From NCBI GenBank assembly GCA_003118195.1, contig BEXV01000216.1, forward strand, positions 280,198 through 308,832: 28,635 bases of DNA, read 5' to 3'. A program made the position numbers and the translations under genes. The DNA is from Hemicentrotus pulcherrimus. Its lineage: Eukaryota; Echinodermata; Echinoidea; Camarodonta; Strongylocentrotidae. This document shows positions 11,040 to 20,483 of the stretch, in pieces. The notes below the pieces were generated by a model. The model made no database searches and was not told where the DNA came from. It worked only from the letters and a program-made list of their open reading frames with translations. Numbering within the stretch: position 1 is the first letter of the stretch; each line of letters begins with the position of its first letter.

Positions 11040-11500
11040 TTGCTTTGTTTTCGTCATTCGATGATGGGTGGGAGGGAGACATGTGCCCACATGTCCCCCG
11101 TATGTACTTCACCCGAGAATTGTAAAAAAAAGGGGCGTATTTGACTTTTTACCCGGAGATTTCTTTAAAAAGGGGTGTTTTTCTTTTTTTTTTCCTCTCA
11201 TCTCTTTGGACTCCTGAAAAATTATTCCGAATTTAGGGGGGTACATTGAGCATTTTTCCTGATTTAGGGGGGTCTCCAAGGCAGGAAAAGCCCGCGAAGA
11301 GCCCGCGAAAGGGGGGTTCGGAAATGTTGGCAGTCCTCAGATAGGGGGTGCTTTCTAAGTAACACTGAGTGGGGGGGGGGGACGCGCGGGGGGACGGCGC
11401 TATAGCTGCCTATTGACACCAACAGAATACGGCTCTTACGCAGATGGCATGTTCCGATAACTACACTGCGGGGAACGTGCCCCTTTAACACTAGATATTG
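11040..11500. repeat. GC-rich repeat patch with imperfect internal duplications
   Basis: This stretch stands out from AT-rich intron 2. It holds an imperfect 40-bp tandem (about 11111-11150 and 11151-11190, both of the form ACCCG...AAAAAGGGG...TTTTT), a doubled TTTAGGGGGG motif (11233-11274), a doubled AGCCCGCGAA (11289-11309) and further G runs. Its left edge (11048-11088) resembles 24574-24614 in intron 10, so it is probably part of a dispersed genomic repeat. The family is not identified. Confidence 0.6.
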
Positions 11501-12152
11501 AGAAAAAAATATTACATAATCCATAGAAAATCACACCTTGCCAACATTTATGATCTTGATCCGCCGTTTATAGATCATTGTCGCCTTGTTAAGCAAAACC
11601 CGGTTCATGCAAAGTACAAATGATCCGCTAATGTTCCCCCCGTCCTTGGCACCGGATTGCCCCTCTTAGCACATACACCATTGTCATGATAAATCATGAA
11701 TCATAGATTAAGCAAAACCAACAATGTCAAGAATAGAGTCAAGCAGACGATACGGACCAATCCGTTTCCCCATATATTCTATGTTGTCAGCAGCTGTCGA
11801 GAAGCATGTTGTTCAAGGTGACATTAGTGTGATGTCTGCTGCATAATAATAGCACAGTCATTATGAATGTCAAATACGATCTTGACTTTTACTAGTCTAT
11901 TCCTGTTCCTGAACATAAAAGAGGAAGGGAAAAGGGTAATACAGAGAATTTGATCCGAAGGAAGGGGTTTGCGAAGTCATTATAGAGTGATTTTGCTGTT
12001 GAATGATTAAAGATGGTAAACCTTCTCGTTAGAATGCATATGGGCGAGAATCCACCTTCTTTATTTATTCCCATGATATTAAACATTAATGCTAGCATTT
12101 GAATAAAATTTATGTTTGATTATCATGTTAGTCGTACGTGTTATTTATTTTT

Positions 12153-12192
12153 GTGCGTGTGTGTGTTGATGTTGTTGTTGTTGTTGTTGTTG
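12153..12192. repeat. (GT)n and (GTT)n microsatellite
   Basis: GT repeats (12153-12166) then GTT repeats (12171-12192), 170 bp before exon 3. Confidence 0.9.
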
Positions 12193-12365
12193 TTTTTTTT
12201 GGGAGGGGGTCTCAATACTGAACTTTTCATTTCAAGTTATGGAAACTCTCGTTCGCAATCTTGTGTTTAAGTAATCAGACAATCTAATGTTATCAGCGAC
12301 TGTAATATAAGTATCAAGATAAAATCATAATCAGGTTTTTAAAATCATTATTTCGTTTTCAATAG

Positions 12366-12476
12366 GTCTTGCCTATTCCATCCTTGCCGGACTACCTGCT
12401 GTCTACGGTCTCTACACTACGTTCTTTCCTGTTCTCATCTATTTCTTCATGGGTACATCCAAACATCTCTCTATGG
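12366..12476 (+). CDS. SLC26-like: SLC26-like exon 3: TM2 and sulfate-transporter signature
   Basis: Codes residues 249-285 plus the first base of Gly286. It reads [20 protein letters not shown] then [18 protein letters not shown]. Residues 260-281 fit the whole sulfate-transporter signature as I remember it (A-x-Y-G-L-Y-T-T-x4-L-I-Y-x3-G-T-S-K). Tyr252 falls where prestin has Phe101, one of the aromatic residues lining the central anion site. At 111 bp the exon equals, from memory, the matching exon of vertebrate SLC26A4. It is bounded by TTTTCAATAG and GTAAGA. Confidence 0.97.
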
Positions 12477-13254
12477 GTAAGAATTTAGTGAAGATATAAG
12501 ATGATAAAATGATAAAATGATTATTTCTCTCAATATAACTATCTTTGTAATGGATCAAGGATGATCTTTGAAATTGGATTATATGCCGTTACTTGTAAAT
12601 GAATAAAATAGAGACCATCAACTCGCAGTGCCATCCAAGGTAACAGGTACACTTTTCAAATATCAATACGTTAACAAGTCTTCATCCATGTCTCCGATCC
12701 TAATTTTCCAATTTTTGTTACGGATCATCCGTTATTTTTCTTTTTTGTTTTATCGGCAGTTACAAAGATATTTTTAAAAAGTTTTCATGGTTTGCATTGA
12801 GTCTCATTAACCTTAGACGTTTGACTTTTTTCATAGTGAGCCTCTAGTTAACACTCTTTAACTGACCCAAATTATTACATCCTCTCTGAGGGTAGATCAG
12901 TCTCCTTGAGCGAAGGGGAGAGGGGGGGGGGGGGGGGGNGGGGGGGGGGGGGGGGTGAGGGCATGTTCCGTCGCACGTGCTGCATAATCCCAAGGCCAGT
13001 TGGGGAGGGGTGCCCCCGTTTCGTCCAAAGATCTGACAATGATTACTCTCATTAAGAGAGACATTATTTGGGAATATAATGAACACAATGATAATTTTGA
13101 CCAACTACTTTGTCCAAATTATTCTGGCATTGAGAGAGTGAATGCCTGATCCCAATGCTCTCTTCCGCTTATAATCATCCTTAACTTAATGTCACATGTT
13201 TGAACTTTAACTTCCCTGCTTATCTTCGTATTTTGAAACATTAATTCGTTGCAG
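12477..13254 (+). other. Intron 3
   Basis: The 778-bp phase-1 intron is AT-rich apart from a poly-G run at 12922-12955. Acceptor is TTCGTTGCAG. No gene seen. Confidence 0.85.
12913..12958. repeat. Poly-G run with one N
   Basis: AAGGGGAGA then 34 positions of G with an N at 12939. Minus-strand poly-Pro open frames over it are artefacts. Confidence 0.9.
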
Positions 13255-13499
13255 GTACCTTTGCTGTGGTGAGTCTGATGTGCCGTGAAACCGTTGGCCG
13301 AGTCCTGATGGAGCGCTTTCCCGCCGCCTCTGCGCTGCAGATGGGTCCGCCTGCCGCGCTGGAGACGGGTCCGCCTGGAGACAATTTTCATCTCAACGGG
13401 ACGCATTTGGGCGACGGCCACAATCATGGCGGCACCGACATCGAAGAGGAGAGGGTGAAGATACACGTCGCTCTCTGTCTCATCGTCGGTATTCTACAG
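13255..13499 (+). CDS. SLC26-like: SLC26-like exon 4: TM3, extracellular loop, start of TM4
   Basis: Codes residues 286-367. It opens with GTFAVVSLM (286-294), where Phe288 matches prestin Phe137 of the anion site and Thr287 replaces the Pro seen in prestin. The loop that follows (about 305-350) is long and polar, with a short internal repeat GPPAALETGPP and His/Asp/Gly-rich sequence. It carries one N-glycosylation sequon, Asn333-Gly-Thr335, in the loop where SLC26 proteins are usually glycosylated. ERVKIHVALCLIVGILQ (351-367) starts the next helix. The exon is GC-richer than its introns. Compared with about 185 bp for the matching exon in vertebrate SLC26A4 (from memory), it is longer by about 60 bp because of the loop. 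Confidence 0.95.
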
Positions 13500-14015
13500 G
13501 TACAAATCATTGTGACAATATACGAAGCAATGATAAAATAAACAAAGTGTCGATAGCGCTGTATTAAAGTTGTCAGGAATAACGACAAAAGTTACAATCA
13601 TTATAATCGGCTCGTTGGCAAAACAGGAATTAGGCCTCTTTGGTTGAGCCTGAAGTAGACGAAGGCGGAAAAAAGGGGGAAAGGAAGAATTAAATTTAAG
13701 GAAGAATTAAACGGGGAAAAGGTTAAAGTAGTAGGAGACGATGATTGATGATGATGATGATGATTATGATGATGATGATGATGAGGGTGGTGGTGAAGCT
13801 GATGACAATAATGAGGATAGTATTGATGAAGAAGAAAAGGAAGAATTAGGAGAAGAAGAAGAAGAAGAAGAAGGAGAAGAAAAGGAGAAGAAAGAGGGGA
13901 GGAGGGCACGTACTGTTCATGAAAATTAATAAAACGAACAAAAAGAACCAGAAATAAGAGTATGAAATGAATACGGCCATAACAAATTTCATTAATTCTT
14001 CTTGATACAATCCAG
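13500..14015 (+). other. Intron 4
   Basis: The 516-bp phase-0 intron is largely occupied by GAT and GAA trinucleotide repeats. Donor GTACAA is the weakest in the gene; acceptor is ATACAATCCAG. Confidence 0.85.
13740..13905. repeat. (GAT)n and (GAA)n trinucleotide repeats
   Basis: GAT repeats (13740-13784) pass through GGTGGTGAAGC into GAA/GGA repeats (13827-13905). The acidic and His/Leu-rich open frames on the two strands come from the repeat. Long GAA tracts in introns can form triplexes that slow transcription. Confidence 0.9.
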
Positions 14016-14189
14016 GTTCTGATGGGTATATGTCGATGTGGCTTTGTGACTGTATACCTCTCTGAAGCCTTGGTCCGTGCCTTCACCACAGGAGCAGCCT
14101 TCCATGTACTGACCAGTCAAGTTCCATCGGCTCTAGGTATCAATGTTCCTGGAAGATCGCTTGATGACAAGACCCCAGAAATCGTATTT
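14016..14189 (+). CDS. SLC26-like: SLC26-like exon 5: TM4-TM5, YLSE...FTTGAA motif
   Basis: Codes residues 368-425 in phase 0. It reads VLMGICRCGFVTVYLSEALV then RAFTTGAAFHVLTSQ. The family pattern G..R.GF...YLSE.LV..FTTGAA.HV..SQ is clear; Ala385 and Ala389 replace the Pro and Gly usual in SEPLVRGFTT. The hydrophilic tail (404-425, PSALGINVPGRSLDDKTPEI) is the loop before the next helix. Donor is GTAAGT. Confidence 0.96.
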
Positions 14190-15422
14190 GTAAGTTGATT
14201 TCTTTTCACCTATAGTAAGGAATCAGTGAATGGGCCCTGCCTAGGTTTCCACCAATTTGGAAATTCAGTTGCCCTTGATGTTTCTGAAAGTCACGACATC
14301 ATCTATCCAAGTTTGCATCTGTGTTGTTTGAGTTGCATCTCGATTCCTTAGTGTCTTTCATTTTTGACAGGCCGAGTGTGGTATTTTTGTTTTCATCTTC
14401 CAAACGGACCCTGGAAACACTTTTAAACCCTTCTTTGAAGATTAAATCAGTATTCAATTTCTAATCTACATTTAAGGAGCTAAAATTATCGTCATGTTTT
14501 TGAGTGATACATTCTCTCATGAGGAAGGCTGTAGGGAGAAAATGTTGATTATTTTGCATAACGCTATTGTGTTGACGATAATCCTTTCTGGAAATCGTGC
14601 AGAGAAAACATAAAGGCACTACAATCTTCATAATCTGAGATCGATGAAGATTAGACAATGGATGCTATTTAAGGAAGTAGAATGGTTTGTAATATCCTAA
14701 GTCATGTTTCGTGCAGACCGCATAAAGAGTGCAAGGGAATGAAATAGGATCTGAGATGGATTAATCCAGTGATTTCCACAATCATTGATCCCGTATATTG
14801 ATTAGATTTAAGGGGAAGTCAGTCAGGGCGTCCGCGCATGATCAAAAACCAAATCACGAAGAACAATATGATGAAATAAGCATTGTTATCAGAAGAGTAG
14901 ATCTAATGTTTGAGCACACATTTCAAGTACAGGGTGCATTTAAAAGTATTTGATTGTAATTCATATCTACTCGAAACTATACCCATAATAAGAGAAAACG
15001 TTCGGATTTGAATTTATTTTAATTTGGGACTGTTATGACACGTGTACAATTATAAATATCTGCCGTTTCGAGCTAAGAAGCGACGGAAAGGCCATGGACG
15101 ATGTATGTTGGTCAATGGAAGAGAAACATCATTGTATGAATATTTTTATTCTCAGTTATTAACTAAGAAGACGATATTATCCGGAACATGTCTGCATGTT
15201 GTTTAAAAAGTTACCATATTATTTTACTTACCGGGTCAAATAATAAGATTATTAATGATTCTTATTCTGCTCGCTTGATATAGGCCTATGATTAAGACCC
15301 TAAACTCGATTGAAATGAAATGAATAACTTATCCGATTTATGAGATATCCTGTAGTGGTTTCTTTCCCAGTAGAAACCCGTTTCATTTTTCAATTGATCC
15401 GAACCGTCACTCACTGAGCAGA

Positions 15423-15466
15423 CCAAATAATAATATAAATAATATATATAATATAATAATAATATT
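15423..15466. repeat. (AAT)n/(AT)n tract
   Basis: A pure A/T tract of AAT, ATAT and TAATA units in intron 5. Confidence 0.85.
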
Positions 15467-16446
15467 CATATCAGGGGATCATCCTTCTGCTTGTAACCCT
15501 CAAATTACTGGATTGTCTCGAAATAACAATGGAGTATCAATTTCCAACCACGTCTTCTGTGTCAATTAGGAAAACAAACATGATTATTCCATTTCCTTCG
15601 GTTCTTATCGCATCTAAATAATTATGATGTAATTGATAGCGATAAAGCTGGATTGCACGATTCGAAATGATGAAGAATATTTTAGTGTGTTAATATTTCT
15701 TGGACTCGCATAATCAACCGCATTTGCATGTGATAGATTTGTGATCGAATATTTTGTACAATCTATTTGATTAACTCACAAGTATTCAAATCCATTCAAA
15801 TTATGACTTTGAATGTCATGAGCAATGTTTTAACTTGCCTAATGTGCGGATTGCTGTCAGAATGTCCACTTTACATGATATAAACCAGTGACAATGTCCT
15901 AAACTCTATCTTATATCTGTATATGCCCTAAAAATGTACAAGTATTTGAAACTGTAATGCAGGTCTGCTCTATCTGTAGTTGGTTGATCATTGGCATATT
16001 ATTGATAAAACAAATCGTATAGTGTGAGTGCGGTGTCAGGCAGACAAGCATCATTTCAGAGACTTGGTTTAAACAACACAATTTCAGAAAGGGACAACTT
16101 GAAACCAGCTCGAATCGATTCCAATTCCCTTCTTCCAAAACAGGATTTTTGTGTTTTGTTGCGACCTAAGTTCAGTCAATGAGAATAGTAACTACGTTCA
16201 TCAGGAGCAGAGGAAGGCTATTTTCAGGAGTAAAAGATGGTTATCTAGTTGAATGTCCGCACTCCACCCCATGAAGTAGTCCTTATTTAACATTCACTCT
16301 CTGTCCCGTGATTATGAGAGTGTATTATTCATTTCTTGCCGAACCTCTTTCTGACCTCATAATATCCCCGCAGATACCGATAAATGCCACCTCGATTTAG
16401 AACAAATCCTCTCAACTCTTCACCGAGAATGACTGAATAAAATAAA

Positions 16447-17174
16447 CCATTTTAAAGGTGCTATGTCCCTTTTGCAGCCAACATCAAATTATGTATAGCA
16501 CTTTGCAGGAATTGTGAATATGTCACGTATATCCTATCTGTGAAATGTAATCGATAGCAGTGTCCTATAGTAGGGAGGGTGGTGAGGTTGAAGGTTAAAC
16601 GATAATATTCATTCAAAATATAATTAATTTGATTGTACTTTGTTTTTGTATTTTGTTTTATTATGTTATGTATTCTACTTCAAAATGAAGTTTGTATGAT
16701 TTACATATGTATTGAATGAAAATAATAAAGAAGAATATAAATTTTTTTTAAAAATGATAATGTTAAAAAAAAAAAAAAATAGTAGAAACCCATTTACTCT
16801 CTAGACTTCGCTGTCAGACACTATTAAGTCACTAACTGACTTCATTTTTTCTTTGGTGATAAAATACATGAAATGAGCTGTAAAGGGTACATGAGCAATT
16901 TTGTCTACATCAATAACCCACTTCTTGTAATGGCCAAAATTAAACTGATTGAAACTTTCCACAGCACAAAACGTACAATGTTCGGTACTCGAGTCTGAAA
17001 ATCTGATTATTCACTAAAAGGATTGCAATCCATAAAGACGACTTGACAACTAAAGCTCGTTAGTTTCTCACAAAAAAGACATTTTCAAGCCCTTCCTTTT
17101 TTTAGGGAGGTTCTAAATTGGTGTTATCTTTCATTTTTTTTGGCCTGCAAATAGGACATAGTACCTTTAAATGG
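16447..17174. mobile_element. Non-autonomous DNA element with about 34-bp terminal inverted repeats and TTAA ends
   Basis: The left end (16447-16481) and right end (17140-17174) are inverted copies. Reading inward from each end, the left is CCATTTTAAAGGTGCTATGT and the right is CCATTTAAAGGTACTATGTC, continuing to CAGCCAA and CAGGCCAA. About 31 of 34 positions agree, with two single-base indels. TTAA flanks the AGGTGC...GTACCT core on both sides, as for piggyBac-type insertions, although CCAT/ATGG outside it also match, so the TTAA may lie inside the repeat. The 728-bp body contains a 15-base A run (16765-16779) and no transposase frame. It is therefore a deletion derivative or MITE-like element. 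Confidence 0.7.
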
Positions 17175-17605
17175 TATATCTAACGCAAGAGCGATGACTC
17201 AAAATCACTCTAAAATGTTTTTGACGACAAGATAACCATGGAAAAAGAAACCATGGGTGACATTTTGTTTACGTGCGTTATATAGACGACAAGTTTTATG
17301 AAATTACAATAACCATGAATAGAAAATAGGAGGGAAATGTCTCAATAAATAGGAGGTGGTTCATTTTGCTTTATAAGGGCTTTTATTTGTACATTTCAAG
17401 AGGGATTTCACGCCTTATGTCTCGTCTGTCACTTCCACATCCACTCGAAAACATTTTTTGAAAAGTTCCCTCTAGATACCGACTTGTGATTTTGACCCAT
17501 GCTACGTCAGAGCGTCTCATGACGACTGTGACGTAAGTACATGCAGATAACCTTTTCCCTGACCGACTTTCTCTCATCATGTCTCTCTTTGCATATAATG
17601 TATAG

Positions 17606-17758
17606 GTATGGAAACATCTCTTGACTCATCTCGGCGAAAGCAACACAGCAACAATCATCATCTTCATGATATCATTCGGTGTGATCTTCCTTACCAAGGA
17701 GATCATTGAAAAGTTTAAGCACAGGATCAAGTTCAACGTCCCCATCGAGCTTATCGTG
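17606..17758 (+). CDS. SLC26-like: SLC26-like exon 6: TM6-TM7
   Basis: Codes residues 426-476 in phase 0. A polar start (VWKHLLTHLGESN) leads into a helix (TATIIIFMISFGVIFLTKEI) and then a basic cytosolic segment (EKFKHRIKFNVPIELIV). The sequence PIELIVV at the exon junction is the family's P.P.EL..V motif. The length of 153 bp equals the matching exon in vertebrate SLC26A4 from memory. Donor is GTAAGT; acceptor is TGTATAG. Confidence 0.95.
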
Positions 17759-18030
17759 GTAAGTTTTTTTTGGCAACAGACATTATAGAATAGGTCATCG
17801 TGGTCAGTCAGGCAAGCCTTGGCGAAGTAAACCTAAAACATGTTAAATGTCCCGCGACTTCCTTTTAATTTTCTCTCAATAACAGATTTCATGAAGAAAG
17901 AAAACAAGTTCAGAGGGATAACAAGTCACCGTGCGTTGATAATATATTATAAATGACCTCATGAGTTAGGAAACATTGTTTAAATAAATTTGAAGCAGTT
18001 TCATTCTTCAATAGCTTTTGTTTTCCCCTA

Positions 18031-18848
18031 TAGAGCAACAAAATATAATAAATGGAAGAAATCAACAGTGGTCAGAGGGCGGTAATCGAGCACAGTCATT
18101 ATTGAATTTGAAATATGGCAACATTCAAAGAACACCTGACATAATGCGATCATAATAATTATAATATATGAAGAAAATAATACATAAATAATAATACAAA
18201 TTGACATATATCAACCGACCACCGCATCAACAATTTTAAAGTTAGATTGAGGGAGAGCAAATTATTTTTCTTCGTAGAGACTTCTGCATCTTTACCCTGA
18301 CAAATTATAATATGACGTCACGTCCGGTTGAACTTCGTCATTCCATTAATGAGTATTTCCTTTATTGCTCCAAGAATAAAGGTGATGTCAATACAAATTA
18401 GGGTTGATCCAAATGTATGAAGGTTGTTCTACACAGACACAGACTGTACATAAACCTTTTCACCCCTTACCATATTAAAATAAGGGTGACGCTAAAACAA
18501 TTTTGGCAAAAAAGACATCCAGAATAGCATTAAAACTAATCCTTTTTATGGAAGCCGGATATCTTTTAATTTTGTTTTACAATTAGAAAGAACAAAAATA
18601 ATTTTCAGGGGTAAATGAAATAAAAAGAGATGGACAAAATTGTAAATGAAATGAAAGCGAGCAATAGCAGATGACTAAGATGAATCGAGAAAGTTTTTTT
18701 TCTCCATTAATGAAGATCTTTTGGAAAAATTGTTCAAAATTTGGTTTGCAGAACCCAAATGTTGCCATATTTCAAATTCGATAATGTGCTAGATTACCGC
18801 AGACTGACCACTGCCAATTTCCTCCATTTATTATATATTGTTACTCTA
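18031..18848. repeat. Long inverted repeat, arms about 91-95 bp
   Basis: The left arm (18031-18125) and right arm (18758-18848) are inverted copies at roughly 88% identity by eye. Each contains a perfect 22-bp block, GAATTTGAAATATGGCAACA plus TT, at the inner edge, then GGTAATC, CAGTGGTCAG and TATAATAAATGGA further out. The left arm has four extra bases (AGTC, or an equivalent placement) next to AGCAC. The 632-bp spacer shows no coding sequence. It could be a foldback-type or long-TIR transposable element, or two opposite copies of one repeat. Transcribed within the pre-mRNA, it could form a hairpin and be a target for A-to-I editing. Confidence 0.85.
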
Positions 18849-20090
18849 GAAGGCCACTCATCCAATCTTTACCCGAAATATTTGAAATTTCATCAAATGG
18901 ACAGAAATTTTGCACCGTTTGTTTTAATTATAAGAATAATGATTGTTTTAAAAGAGAAGAAAGTCTTTCCATGTTGGATTATCTATGAACCTGAACGATT
19001 GATACGGACACTGTCTAGGGTCTATATTAACAAACATGTGGGAGTGACAATGTGTCATGCTAAGATAACACTCTAGGCATACAATAATTATAAAGGGGTG
19101 GGAGCAACCATGGAGTGATAATTTGAAGTTCCAAACCTCCATTTGCTAGGAAACACGCTGAAACACATCACATAATGTCACCTGACATGTTGGTGATGAC
19201 GTGTCTGGTTGCCAGGTTGTTGTAATTGATGATTTATGTGATTATGGTAATTAGTTTGAAGTGATTGAAATTGTGCTTCGCACGATTCTCCCAAGCACGT
19301 ATAGCGAAATTAGGGGATTAGTGTTTACGATGAAAACGGGATTTGTTTTCATTATTTTTACCCAAGTATTTTAGGTATAACGTTGGATCTTGAAGGAAAA
19401 CCTGCAAGTATTTAGTATGATCAAAAGATATGCTGAGTGATAATAACAAGAAAGACAAAGTAAATTATTGTCTTAGTTATGACCTTTAACATGATTAATC
19501 CACACATCCAATTAAAAAACTATGTGATTTACCACCAAAGTTATTGAAATCATGTTCAGATGCAACCATGAAATCTTGAAAATCACTATTTCAAATGTGT
19601 TAGTTTTATCGAGATGATTAAATAACCAGGTGATTTTAAAAACTTGGAACATTTCAACGATCTAATGCTGATGTTGAAGTACCATATTGAATTCGATGGA
19701 ATTATAACCATCCTTTCGTCTTTTTGATGATTAAAGATGTCCTATTTCAGACTCTGTGTAAATCATTGTCATTGGGAGTAATGGGAAGCCATTGCGGATA
19801 GCAGGCTGCATGCAATGTTCAAAGCTTGGGCATAGGCCTACATCGTGCAGACTTCGCGATAATGAGCGAATTACAAAAACGCTTTGCCTGGATAGGCTTT
19901 AACTATACAGACAGTATACTTTGAACGACATTTCGCCCCCCCCCCCACCAGCAAAGTCAAATGGATTGGGGAAGCAAATTTTTTATTTTGTTTTCTCTCA
20001 CGTAATCCCGCCCGCCAAATTTGATTATGTGGATTCCGCGGTATCGGGGTACATGCGGGATGTAGTATTTGAACAGTGACAGACAGACTT

Positions 20091-20157
20091 AAAGCCAATC
20101 TTAAGCGAATAGTTTGAATCATCAATATTGGCTTTCATGTAATCTAGTTCAAACTAT
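20091..20157. repeat. Two interlocked inverted repeats
   Basis: AAAGCCAAT (20091-20099) pairs with ATTGGCTTT (20126-20134), and ATAGTTTGAA (20109-20118) pairs with TTCAAACTAT (20148-20157). The pairs alternate, so as RNA they would make a pseudoknot. Both stems are perfect. A chance origin is possible. Confidence 0.4.
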
Positions 20158-20250
20158 ATGTAAGCCTCGAGGTTGGTTCCATGTCGACAACTGGGGGTCG
20201 TATTACGGGTATACACCGAACAAATGTCATATCATAATCACATTGCTACC

Positions 20251-20483
20251 CATATTCATCCCCCCTCTCCCGCTCTCTTTCTGTTTCCACCCTGTCTCTG
20301 CCCGTCCTCCGCTATATAATAATATTCTCTTTATATGGAATCAATATGTCTGTTTGTATTCCTCTCCCCCCCCCCTTCTCTGACTATTTGTCTATCTGTC
20401 TCTCTGTCCCTTGCTGGCTTTCCTCCCCCTCTCTGTCTGTTTGTCTGTCAGTGAGCCTACTCTCTCTCTCTCTCTCCCTCGAA
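20251..20483. repeat. Pyrimidine-rich (CT)n/(CTGT)n tract
   Basis: Long C/T-rich stretch with CCCCCCCCC, CTGTCTGT and a CT repeat near 20459-20480. It is the opposite-strand version of the purine tracts in intron 2. Confidence 0.8.

Larger units (their letters stand above)
3013..12365 (+). other. Intron 2 (9.35 kb)
   Basis: Phase-1 intron with donor GTAAGA and acceptor TTTTCAATAG. It is AT-rich, with purine/G microsatellites (3052-3098, 3383-3590, 5371-5474, 10003-10067, 10891-10928), C or G runs near 7230-7320 and 7541-7554, an 18-bp minisatellite (9553-9695), a 16-bp direct duplication (8739-8770), a 14-bp direct repeat at 20-bp spacing (10521-10554), a GC-rich repeat patch (11040-11500) and a GT/GTT tract (12153-12192). 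No gene was recognised; a minus-strand open frame at 8158-8448 is the only doubtful candidate. Long first introns often hold enhancers, but I cannot identify one. Confidence 0.85.
14190..17605 (+). other. Intron 5 (3.4 kb)
   Basis: Phase-0 intron, strongly AT-rich. It holds an AAT/AT repeat at 15423-15466, a TTAA-bounded inverted-repeat element at 16447-17174, and a cluster of CRE half-sites at 17503-17535 just before exon 6. No gene was recognised; the short minus-strand open frames at 14461, 15911 and 17383 look random. Confidence 0.85.

Noticed and set aside
13601..14089. Minus-strand 162-codon frame with His and Leu runs
   Set aside because: It is the antisense reading of GAT/GAA repeats and overlaps exon 5.
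16447..17174. Autonomous transposon
   Set aside because: There is no transposase-sized open frame between the inverted ends.
18741..19076. 111-codon + strand frame in intron 6
   Set aside because: It runs across the right arm of the inverted repeat, has AT-driven composition and matches no family I know.
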